The notes under the pieces are model-generated. The model ran no database searches. It was not told where the DNA came from and saw nothing but the letters and a program-made list of their open reading frames with translations. The translations under genes were made by a program, and so were the position numbers. From Platynereis dumerilii (lineage: Eukaryota; Annelida; Polychaeta; Phyllodocida; Nereididae), in the NCBI GenBank assembly GCA_026936325.1, contig JAPTHN010000153.1:372001-436000 (forward strand): 64,000 nucleotides of DNA. The letters run 5' to 3'. Shown piece after piece: positions 25,859-38,000 of this stretch (its first letter is position 1; each line of letters opens with the position of its first letter).

Positions 25859-26098
25859 GTGTCTACCAGTTAGTTGTCTACCAGCTGGTTTGTCCACGAG
25901 TTGGTGTGTCTACGACTTGACACCGTTATTTTTTTATCAGTTCGCGGAAATCTTTGCCTTGATTTTGGGAAAACTTGGTCTGGAAAAGTCTAGAATTTGG
26001 ATACAGAAAAGCTGTCACAAGGCATGATTTTGGTCTATTAAACAAGTTGAAATTCAAACCTTTTGAGGCAAGTTTGTTAGTCAGTTGTAAATGTTTGA

Positions 26099-29000
26099 AT
26101 GAGGGTTCTTCATTTTTTAGCCGAAACGTTGTCAGAAGATGAGGACTATGCTCCAGAGGCAGAGGGAGACAGCATCAGCATCGCTGCTTTACCAGATTAC
26201 ACAGAATGTGGCTCAGACTTCATCCCGACCCCCGGAGGTCCCTTCTCGGCCCTCACCCCTTCCATGTGGCCTCAAGATATCTTCTCCAGGCTCTCTAATC
26301 CTGTGAGTCCTTTTTGAACACCTGTAGAGAATGTTGTAGCCCGTTTGCTCTGGTCACAGAAGGCCAGCTATTGTATTCACTAAATATTGTATTTGAATGC
26401 TACAATCGGTTGTGGCTCTTTGCCTGAGCTGCCTGATGCATGATGTTCCGGTATGTATTATATGTGTCACATTCACCAAGAACTAAGTTGTTATTGGTGT
26501 ATGGATTGTAATAATGGTGCCAGGCACAAAGTGCCCACGCAGTGCTGTCTAATAATCAGACATTTTTTTTCCCCTAAGTTTTTCCAAATCATTTTTTCCC
26601 AATATTCATGGTATTGCAAGACTGACTTCTGATTATTTACTTCTTACTTTTAGCCTGAGGACGCCACAGGACAACTAGATTACAGATACGATGAGTTCGG
26701 TTTCAAAGTCGAAGAAGAGGGTAGGTTAAAATTTGCATTATTGGTTACAGGTTTTTCCCCCAGGGCCACTAGGGCTTTGGCCCAATTTAAAAGCTTAAAT
26801 GCTTGAGTGTCCACACTGATCACTCTCAGTTTTGTCTCAGTAGCAAGCTCTTCAAACAAGATTGCTTAGCTGAACTTGGCATTTACTGCATTGGCAACCT
26901 GTTACATGTTCAAGGTGCCAACTCAGTTTACCTTGGAAAACATGTAGTTAGTGCCACTGCATCATGATGCCCATTTTGGGGATTTTTATCTACAATGAAT
27001 AAATCGTCCTTTGAACATAGCATTGACTTGACAGTCATTTTCTTGCTGTAACACTCACAAGCAAATACCTTACCGAATAATAAAATTGCTTGCCTGATAT
27101 TGGTGATTTTATGTGTATAATGATATGATAGTGCATTTAGGAATATTTCCAACTGATTTTCTATAAGTATTTTCTTTGGATTTTGTACTTAGAAATAATG
27201 TTTAATTAGTTCATTTAGATTTATTTATAGCTCCTACCTGGATCAACCAGTTCATTGTTGATGACATCACAATAACCATTCTTAAAAATATCTGGAGCTC
27301 TTTAAGTCAACTAATTCTAACAATGGTGATCAATGTTGTCACAAAGTTGATTGCACTCGACACTACTTTTTTTCCTTGCGTTCCTGAAAAAAATCTGGGG
27401 GCTATTTAGGACATATGTGGAGTCTATTCAGCAAGAAACAATATCTCCAAAGCTAAGAAAATTTGTACACTGGCCAGTATGGCCACACTTCGCAATAAAA
27501 TGTGAAAATTGGGCAAACTGTTTTTTGAAAGCTGACCTATCATTCAGGTAACGTTAGGGTCACAGTGGGCCGTTCAAGAAAGAAGAGAGATGACTGCAAC
27601 AATGGTTGATATGCTGGCAAAATGGCCTCCATCTTGGATTCCTCGACATGTTCTCAATCCATGGCCTGTGAATACCTGTACCAGATTTTATAACTCCAAG
27701 CCAAATATTGAGGTCACAGTGGGCAGTTCAAGAATGAAGAAAGATGGCTGCCAAAATGCCCCCCCCCTAAACTGGCACCATCTTGGATTTCTTGACATTT
27801 TCCCATTCCATACCCACAGGCCAATATCTGTAAGTGAAATATTAATATCACGACCAGTTCAGGAAAGGTGGCCATTTTGCCAGTCACCTTGGATTTCTTG
27901 ACATGTTTCTGATCAGTAACCAGAGGCCAATACCTGTACCAAATTTCATAACTAAGTGAAATAGTAAGGTCACAAATGGACACTTACAAAAACCTTAACC
28001 GGGACAACGACAATGACAACAACGACGACGATTTAGTGATGACAATAACTCTTTGTTTTCAAAGAAAACAGACATGGCTGTGTTAATAAGTCAAGCTAAA
28101 AATGGCAAAAACGACTTGACCCTCCATGCTAAGATAATGACTGCAATGGAAACTAGATTTGTCAGGGCAACAAATGCCATCAGCATTTGGCACATTTCTA
28201 CCCATATACGAGTAATTATGTTTCACGGGTCCTGCGTGACATATGTCCAGTCTGGGCACAGAAGGCTATATTAGCTCCAAATCGTCCGACTCAGCAATGG
28301 TGATAATTGTTTGACCGGCAATGCAACCACTGTCAGCCAGTTAGACGTTTCTTCAATTCAACACGTTTCATCAATTCAACACTCGGGTCATCCATGAAGA
28401 ATTGAAGATATTAAATAACAAAGGGACAATATTCCTCCGTGTCTGACTCCATTTTCAAGAGTCAGAAAAATGGCCAGATATAAGGCTCAATCCCAGTTAA
28501 ATGGGCAAATTCCAGTCTAAAAAAAGTGACCATCACGGAAATGGGAATTTTTGCTCAATATCTTATATACATGGCCAAGAGGTGCAGTTTCTGGAATATC
28601 TTTCACTAATCTCAACTTTTATTTTGCTCATTTCCAATGCAGTTTCCTAGGTTAAAATGAGAAATGGTAACGTAATTTACACTGTTTAGAACAAATTAAC
28701 ACAAATTTGGACACTCTGTCGCTTCTCAGTGCAAGAAAAATCATCACAAATTCATAAAATTTACCAAATGATCTCAGGCATAAAGGGGGTATAAAAATAA
28801 TTGTTTTTCTATCTTTATCGGTTTTTCTGTAGGCTATGGTAACGTAATTTACACCTAAAAACGACAAAATCACTTTTTGACCTTCTTTGGCCTCCTGTGA
28901 AAAGAGTTTTCAATATATTTCAAAACAGTAAATTGCACCAAAAACTAGACTTTTCAAACTTGGCAATGGAGTTCTTAAATTTTAGAATTGGCAAATATTA

Positions 29001-32000
29001 ACATGATTAAAGTGGCGTTGAATCTTGGTAACGTAATTTACAAGAATAATGTGACTTTTTTAAATAACCTTAAAAACGTATTTATAGATTTCAAAATGAG
29101 TTATGAATTTTTTTGTTTGAAAGACAATATTGTTAGGCACATTTTCATTCATTTCTCAAGTCAATACCAGCAAAAAAAAGTGCCACAGCGTCATATTATA
29201 TGAAACCACACAGCCATTGGACATGCCATTTTTTCGTTTTTCGGCCATTGAACATGGCATTTACCCCAGTTCATATCCCATATTATATGATTGTTGTGTG
29301 TGAATACATTTCTATATAAGTATTCTAAATAATTGCCAAATTTCAAAATTGTAAAATGATTCTACTAGAAATGACAGCCAATACTCTTTGAACATTCTTT
29401 ATTTTCTGAATTTGCCGGTTTAACTGGGATTGAGCCATAAGTTCTCCGCAACATTGTTCATTTGCCGGTTACAAGTCCTGTGTAATAGCGTATATGGTTG
29501 CCTTTCAGATGGACCAGAGGAGAACTCGAGCAAACTTCTAAGCACACCTTTCGTGGAAGACCCCCAGCACCGACTTAAATGGACGGCCTACCTTGAATTC
29601 ACTCACAACCACGAAGTCGGGGACCTTACTTGGGACAAGGTCAGTTACGCTTGCATGTTCCTTCAAATTTAGTCGCTGCAGTGTTGCCTCTTGTGTAAGG
29701 CCTCTTTGTTTCTCTGGCTTGGGCTCTGTCCTTCTGGGGTATGTGTGTCCCATGGCATTCAATGACTAGTGATGACTGCTCCCAGCGCCTCAGTATTGCA
29801 TCATGGTTATCTGTGAATAGAAAGTTAATTTTGTGTATACAAGTTTGCACAGACCAATTGCTTTGCTCTGTTCAATGAGGGTTATCTTCTTCCTCTTCCC
29901 CCAGGCGTCACTTCGATCTAGTTTAAGTTCGCCATTATTTTCTGTTTAGCTGTTAAGTGAAAATAAAATTTCACTGATCTCAGCTGGTGAAAACAATTAA
30001 GTGATTAATTGGGAGCCAATGGTGCTATACATGAATGTAATTATAGTAATGGATAGTAATGGATAAAAGCAGGGTTGTGGGTTAGGGTGTCCCAAAAAAA
30101 GTGAAAGTCTGAAATGCATTGGGGCTAACCTCTAAATGTGTTCTATAGCCCCTCTCTGACTCCCATGTAAAATTTCAACTCATTTGAAGGTGTTTTAGGT
30201 GTTGCTCAAGAGCCCCAAAGATAGATGGGGGTTTAACATTGAATTTTCATGCGAAAATGGCTATTTTAGCTAATAGCTAAAAAATAATCAGTTTCAGTCC
30301 ACCCAAACACATGGCTAGTTGATACAAAGACATATGAATTATTCTGCACATTGTGGTACCAATTTCATATCTGTACCTTACTTGGTTCTTGTGTAATTGG
30401 CAAATGTATACTAATTTGCATGAAAAATTGACGCCAAGGTGAAGTACCTTTCTAAATGAAGATTAATTGCAGTCTAATTTTGAATTTTAAACATGAGACA
30501 ATCACAAATTGGTTCCATTGTGTGACAGAGACACGAGAACATCAACCAATGTCTTATAATCAATTTGAGACTATTGATACAATCTAAGAAGTTTTTAACC
30601 GGCCAAAGGCCAGTTATTAGAGGGGAGCTTAAACGGATTTTTGGTGAAATGGGACTCTTGTCCACTTGTCAATGTGTAAATGTGTCCTGTCCATGTCCAT
30701 GTCGACTTTCCTTGCCCCTCTGAACACAGTGCTGCCACCCAGTGAGCAATGGGGGCCAATGACAAATAATGACCTGTCCATTATGAATGGGGATTCAGTT
30801 AGCTGTAAGGGTTGCCATGGTTACAGGTGCAATGAACAGCTGCAGCCAGCAGTTGGCCTGTGAGCCTCATCGGAGAAGGTGCCCCTGTGTCAGGATTACT
30901 TATAATTCCAAAGCACTTTGAGAGTCAAACCTGTTCAGTACTTGTGTTTGAAAATAATTGTTCGTGCCTAGATGAGGCATGGTTGCTCAGTGGATCATTA
31001 TGTTTGTATAACACTTGGCATTGTCTCCTTTTTCACCAGCTTTCTGTACAGTGCTATGATGTACCATTGCCAAATTATTCCTGCAAGCAATGTCTATCAA
31101 CACCCATCCACTAAACTCCACCAAGAGACCAGAGCCTTTCTCAGTGCATTTCTCATTCTGACAGTATACTTTGACTAACTTTTTCATTTCAGCCTGTAAA
31201 TTTGATATGCATAAAATGAGTGTTTGCACTCTGTGACTGTGAGTCATAATGACTGATGAAGTGTCATCTCCCCAAATTTAACATCCATGGGAAACATAGA
31301 GGCTGTTTGATTAGTCATGATGAAGAGAAGGCTATTTGATTTGTCATGTAACTGATCTTAGAGTAAAATTATCATGACAAATCATCAATATGATGATTCA
31401 CGAAGTGCCATTTTCACTGTGCAACAGCCCACTCTCTTTGGATATCTGTTTTACAGATTGTAAACTAAAGTGGTGTTTTAATTGCAGTCTGCAGAACTGA
31501 TTGCAAAAAGACGCTTGCCAACACTAATAAACGAACCAGTTTTTACCGGCCCGCATGCCTTGTGAAAGGTCAGAGCGAGTTTTAAAGGCTGTTAGTATTT
31601 CACTTGGAGTTATGAAATTTGGTGTAGGGATTCACTTTGGGTTCTCCCTCAAAATTTTTTGGAAAAATCCAAGATGGCTGCCAAAATGGCCGCCGTATTT
31701 TGAATTGCCCACTGTTACCTTAGTATTTCACTTAGATTTATGAAATTTGGTACAGGGATTCACTTAGGGGTTCCCCTCAAAGACTTTTGGAAAAATCCAA
31801 GATGGCTGACAAAATGGCCACCATATTTTGAATTGCCCAGTGTGACTTTAGTATTTCACTTAGATTTATGAAATTTGGTACAGGGATTCACTTAGGGTTC
31901 CCCTCAAAAATTTTTGGAAAAATCCAAGATGTTGAAATACGCAAAAATACATGTGCTTCGTTTGCCGCCATTACAGCCGGATGGTTTATTTCTTGAGACA

Positions 32001-35000
32001 CCCGTGCGACACTTCCGGTTACAATGAACGGACATAAACATCAACACTAATACAAAAGTCTTTTAAATTTGAATGTGAGCAAATTGAGTAAATATTCTAT
32101 GATGAGAAAGTCTTTTGAGTAAATTGAGTAAATATTCTATGATGAGAAAGTCTTTTGAGTGCATTGAGTAAATATTCCTGATTGGAAAGTCTTTAGTTTG
32201 AATGTGAGTAAATTGAGTAAATATTCTATGATGAGAAAGTCATTTGAGTAAATTGAGTAAATATTCTATGATGAGAAAGTCTTTTGAGTGCAATGAGTAA
32301 ATATTCCTGATTGGAAAGTCTTTAGTTTGAATGTGAGTAAATTGAGTAAATATTCTATGATGAGAAAGTCTTTTGAGTAAATTGAGTAAATATTCCTGAT
32401 GGGAAAGTCTTTTGAGTAAATTGAGTAAATATTCCTGATAAGAAAGTCTTAAGTTTGATTCCACCGACTGATATCCCCCGCCTGTATTGCACACAGAAGA
32501 TCAGAAGACGAAGCACCCCGCTTTGTCATACAGTTGGCTAACTGAGCACTGCCTGGGCACCATCTGACCTCTTGAACCTCCCTTTCTCTGACAGACTGTT
32601 TGATGGCCCCAAGATCGATTCGCAATCTCTTATCATCAACCAATTTTGTTGAATTTATGGCTTCCACGACACTCCTGTTATCTGTCCATGCTACTATTGG
32701 TATGTACTTCTGCAGCAAGAGTTCCTCAGCCAACGATTTAATGTATTGGGCACTTTCGAGCCCCTCCTGTAAGCTGAGAGCTTCAGCCGCAATGGTGGAT
32801 CTCACCACCCGTTTAATCTTTCCTCCATGCCAAAAAATAGGGGCTGATCTATTAAATTGGTCGACGATAAACACAATATGTGCTCCCATACTACTGACAC
32901 CATCACTGAGATTGGCATGGGCCGCATCAGAAAACACCACAATTGTCCAATTGGAGGGATCACCAATGTTAGGAAAAGCAATTTGGCATGGTTCATCTTT
33001 GACATGCCTGATTACTTTATGTAATCGTTGTAAATCCTTGAGATTTCCTTTCTTAAATTTCGAGCTAATCTCTGTGAGATCGAACACTAGATCAGGGCGA
33101 GTTCCTTGGACAATCCAATTCAAGTTGCCAGCCAGGGAGCGCAAAAGGGTAAGGCCCTCGTCCGACAGGGGTTCCAAAGATTTGTTGGCAAGGAATTCAC
33201 GTACTGGGGTAGCGTCCACCCGCTGAACATAGTCATTTTGATCAAGTGTGATTTTCGCATCAGTTTGGTCTAAAATGAAACCAATGTACTTAAATCGTTG
33301 AGTTTCAAGTTTGCCAGCTTGGAACCGTCTACGCAACGGTATCATCACTGTTTTGTCAAAATAATCATCACCTGCATGCAGAAAATCATCAATGTGAGTG
33401 ACCAGAAAACCACACAATCGTCCCGAGTTGTGCATGAAGAATAACGACGGGTCTAGTTTTGATTGTTTACAACCTAATCCTTCCAATATTTCCACCACAC
33501 TCAGGTAAAATTGCCTTGCTGCATCATTTAATCCGTACAAACACTTCTTCAGTCTCCACGCATGTCCCTTGGGAACCTTCGCCTCCGAAGGAGGAATAAC
33601 AAAAACCTCACGATCAAGAGGTCTGCTTTGCAGGAAGGCTGATTTGATATCTGTGGTTTTAATAATCCACCGCATACTAGCTGCAGTTAAGAGAACAAGC
33701 CGCAAAGATGCCCTGGTGGCAGTTGGAGAGTCTGTTTGAAAAGTGGTTACCTCTTCAAAACCTCGGGCAACCAAACGAGCTCTGGTCTCCGATCCTTTTT
33801 GAGTAACAACCCATCGTGTAGAAATGAGTTTGTTATTACCATCATCCTTGATGGCAACTTGTTCATAAGCATCAAAGTCTTTTAACTTTTGCAGCTCTTT
33901 GAGTTTCGCCGAGTGTTCATCACTACTAACACCACAAACACTAACTGCTTCATCTTTTCTCCATTCAACCGCGTCAAGGTTTAGACTTTTCTGTACGCCA
34001 TCATTATTTTCAATGTTCATCCAAGACTTATTCCCACCAGTAGCTTTACCAGCCCTACCAATCACCACAGCGTCCGTCCACGCATTAGAATCTGGATCAA
34101 GATAACTTATCAGATCCTGTCGTCGAAGTGTGCTAGAATCCGACACCTGTGCTGGAACAGAAGGATCTGCGGCCGGAGCTAACTGGTCTTGTTCCTGGTT
34201 GGAATCACCAACAATACTATCGGGAACAGGAGGATCAGCCACAACATCAGGGTGTCCTGTGCCCGCTCTTGAAAGGTCAAGGTCATCCTCATCATCATCA
34301 TCAGATTCAGCCTCCTTCACTTCCGAATGACTCGACTTCTTGGCTTGATCAGATGGATGCGCTGTCACTGTGGTATCACTAAGAGTCACTTTCATAAGTC
34401 TTGTGGGGGATACTCTGACAAATGTGCCCCCATGCCGTACAAACACAACTTTTCCATCCTGGAATACAACTTTTCCTGGTCCCAACCACCGATCTTTGCC
34501 TTCTCGCTTGTAGAACACTCTGTCACCGTGCTGAAAACGCTGTTCAGAGCTTCTTACTTTACCCCGCAATGCACGACGTATTTTCTCATCTGCTTCGGCT
34601 TGAATGAAGGCAGTTCTGGTCGCATGCAAGGCATTGAGATGCTTCGCAAATGTTTCACTCATAGTCAGCCCATCAAATGCTGGTAATTTGCTAGTCATAA
34701 TGTTTGGTAAGTTCGGGTTTTTTCCAAAAACTAATTGATAGCTGCTGTATCCATGATGCATCTGCAAACTGTTTCTAGCCATATTTGCCCAGGAAAGTAA
34801 CATCTCAATTTGATCATTGGGCTGATCACGGACAAGTTTTGTCAGAATCCCATCAGTTATAGCATGAACCCTTTCACAGAGACCATTCTGAAACGGACTC
34901 TCTGCTGCAGTGGTGAGAACTTCCACTCCAAGAACTGAAGCGACATCTCGCATCTCTTCCGCATTGAATTCACCACCATTATCCGTCAGAACACCTTCCA

Positions 35001-38000
35001 TTACACCAAACACTCCAACCCAGTTAGTCATAACTTTATCAATCACCACACTGGGAGTCTTCCGGTCGATAAATACTGACACCGTCAAGCGTGACCACAT
35101 ATCAATCATGTGCAAGATCCATCGCTTGCCCCACTGTTTCAAATCCATTGCAACTTTTTCATTGAACCTGCTAGCCATGGAAGAGCAACTGATGGCCTAG
35201 CTGGTGTCTTGGCGTATTCCTTGCACAATACACATTCCTTGTAGATGTCTGCTAAAAGTGTACTAAAAGAGTCTTTCCAGGAATTTCGTATTGCCCGTCT
35301 GATCGCAGTCTTGTACCTCCGCCAAACTTGAACATCTTCTCACCTTTGCGATGTAGCACACTTTTCCTATCACCCATTTCAAGGCTATCTAGATAATCGT
35401 CCAACCAGGCTTTTCCACACACTGTACTGGTGCAAGCACTGTCAAGTACAGCACAATTACGGGCATCCAAACCAAGACGAATTAAATCAGTTTTGTCGCC
35501 CGTAAACAGGACAGCTTGCTCAGTTTCTTCTTCCTGGGCCACATTCACATTTTCCCAGCTATGAGGACATTCATTTAACAGGTGCCGAAATGAACCACAG
35601 CAATGGCACGTTAATGGGTTACCATCGGTGCCTGACGGATTGACCAATCTGGTATTCTTCACTCGGCCACGCTGGGAACTCGCTTGGTCACGCTGATAGC
35701 CGGCCCGGTCTCGCTGAACACCATGAAAACCAGCACCACGGAAACTACTGGCACCACGGAAACTATTGGCACCACGAAAACCACTGTTATTGCCCCGTCC
35801 TGGCTGTCTGGCAGAGGAAAACCCCCTGGTTCTTCCTCGTGAATAGGGACGATTCAGAAACACTTCTTCACTTGTTTGAAGAACAGACTGCGGCTCCACC
35901 TTGATTGCCGCTGCAGCAGACGGATTACCGGGCGAGTCTCTCACTGCCCCCCCCCCTTGAATTTTTTCAAGGACACCTTTGCTTGCTCGTACATAGTATT
36001 TCGTTTCGAAAAGTCAATGCCCGTCAATACTAACAAACGCTCCTCCTTTGTGATTTTTGCCTTGCGCAGTAATTTAAAGGCCAATATGGCAGGGGGGAGT
36101 TTCATGTCTAGTCTTTCTATTCTGGAATATTTTAGATCAAAATTGTCAATGAAGTCCTCCATGGACTCGGATGCATCATGCTCATAACTTTCAAAGTCTT
36201 CAAATTTATCCAAACTATCTTCCAGATCAACTTTCCCCAAGCGTTTGTCAAGATACTTGATCAAAGTGTCCAAACCATCATCTTTCATTAAATCCTCATT
36301 TTTCACTTCATCAAACACCTGTTCACGAATTTTAGAATCCTGAGGCAGCGACAAAGCAATAGCCACACCTTGCTTCTTCTTCTCCAAGTTCGTCACCAAT
36401 TGCCATGCTAACAACTCTCGCTTGTAACGCTCATAGTTCTTTTCTTTCACATTTAAAGTCGGAGGATTTATTTTCATAGACGCCATGCTTTCGACTTCTA
36501 ACTTCTTCCCTTTCTTCCTTCTTCGTCTGTTTCTTTTCATGGATAACAACGTTGCGCCATGTTTGCGATTTCGTTCGAAAAATTGTCAAAAACCTCGATT
36601 CTGCAACATGTGCGCACACCACCAAATCTGGCCCGCTCAACTTTAACTGTCATTTTCGCTTGAAAGTCACTCAAAAACGCTTATCTTTTGATTTCGCTCG
36701 TTCATCTGACTTCTTCTCTTTCTTCTAAACACACTCTCTTCTTCTGTTTCTCATTGAGAACGACGCTCAACCATGCTTTCGATTCCGTTCGAAAAATGTC
36801 ACTCAGATGCAGTCAGAAATTGCGAATTTCGCCCACTCACTTCGACGCTCCAAAACGCTTCAAATCCACTATATTCGCTCACTTTCTGTATGTCACTCGT
36901 TCGTCCAGCTCTTTGTCCGTTTTATCATCACACTTTTGTCCTCTACAACTTTCTAGGAACGACGCTCCGCTACCATTGTTGAAATACGCAAAAATACATG
37001 TGCTTCGTTTGCCGCCATTACAGCCGGATGGTTTATTTCTTGAGACACCCGTGCGACACTTCCGGTTACAATGAACGGACATAAACATCAACACAAGATT
37101 GCTGCCAAAATGACCACCATATGTTAAAATACCCACTGTGACTTTAGTATTTCACTTAGATTTATTAAACTTGGTACAGGGATTCACTTAGGGGTTCGCC
37201 TAAAAATTTTTTTGAACAATCCATGAGGGCAGCCAAAATGGCCACCATATTTTTAATTGCCCACTGCGACTTTATTATTTGGTATGGGGATTTGCTTAGG
37301 GGTTCCCTCATACATTAAGAGACAATTTCCAAGATGGCTGCCAAAACGGACGCCATAATTTGAAATGCCCACTGTGACTTATTAAGTAGTTCACTTACAG
37401 AACTTTCTGAATTATGGTATTGGCATTTGCTAAGAGGTTCCCCACAAAGTTTTTATGGCTTGCGGCAAACACTATCGGTCTGGCAATCGCTTCTCAATAC
37501 AAACAATCTATGTAATAATATATAAATCATCCTCTTCATGATTTCAATCCCGAATATACAATCGCCAAAGGCCGGTTTTGAATCCATGGATTCTTGTTTT
37601 AAATCACAGAAAATCGCATAAATAAGTATATCCCATACATGTAGATTTTCTCAATACCCAAGCAAACTACAAATATGAAAGTGGTACCACAGTGTGCAGA
37701 ATAATTTATACTTCTTTGTATCAACTATCCATGTGTTTGGGTGGACTGAAACTGATAATCTATGAACTATTGGCTAAAATAGCCATTTTTGCATAAAAAT
37801 TCAATGTTAAACCCCCATCTGTCTTTGGAACTCTTGAGCAACACCTAAAACACCTTCAAATGAGCTGAAATTTTACATGGGAGTCAGAGAGGGGCTATAG
37901 AACACATTTAGAGGTTAGCCCCAATGAATTTCAGACTTTCACTTTTTTTGGGACACCCTAGTGTGGGTAGGAAACAAAAAAGGGTGAAGCCCGTTTGCAT

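Larger units (their letters stand above)
22680..26098. other. Intergenic: cyclophilin upstream region and possible 5' part of SGSM3
   Basis: 22680-22900 should hold the cyclophilin 5' UTR and promoter; no TATA box stands out. Any upstream SGSM3 exon or promoter should lie between here and 26098, but I could not identify one with confidence. The region also contains the inverted-repeat element at 23947-24391, a run of 'AAAATGGC/AGAATGGC' repeats near 24620-24750, and the SINE at 25487-25858, which is embedded in degenerate repeats of 'TGTGTCTACNACTTGG' (25360-25920). Confidence 0.5.
31930..37093 (-). mobile_element. Ty1/copia LTR retrotransposon, nearly whole, recent, antisense to SGSM3
   Basis: A 5.16-kb element with two 117-bp LTRs (TGTTGA...CAACA) that look identical by eye and a 5-bp target duplication CAAGA, as usual for the family. 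Reading on the minus strand the parts follow copia order: a tRNA-initiator-like primer site just inside the right LTR (TGGTAGCGGAGCG), gag with a CX2CX4HX4C zinc knuckle (~36.5-35.6 kb), aspartic protease (~35.5-35.4 kb), integrase (~35.2-34.4 kb), then reverse transcriptase and RNase H (~33.9-32.5 kb). The reading frame has about two interruptions, so this copy is probably no longer active by itself. Identical LTRs imply a very young insertion. The very short LTRs recall the GalEA-type copia elements of marine animals; that placement is an inference. Confidence 0.95.
30085..37958. mobile_element. TIR element with ~285-bp inverted ends (GGGTGTCCCAAAAAAAGTG), host of the copia insertion
   Basis: The left arm (30085-~30367) and right arm (~37670-37958) are inverted copies over about 285 bp with moderate divergence. 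Both ends abut TA (30083-30084 and 37959-37960). The short terminal GGGTGTCCC is typical of TA-inserting elements. The interior holds non-coding sequence and a 115-128-bp tandem array, split by the 5.2-kb copia element. Without that insertion it would be about 2.7 kb. No transposase is visible. It lies in the SGSM3 intron between exons 3 and 4. Confidence 0.85.

Noticed and set aside
22680-26120. Shared bidirectional promoter for cyclophilin and SGSM3
   Set aside because: The two genes diverge, but 3.4 kb with several repeats separates the known coding starts, and no upstream SGSM3 exon could be placed near the cyclophilin start.
32600-33226. Plus-strand open frames within 32.6-35.2 kb
   Set aside because: They are antisense shadows of the copia pol region.
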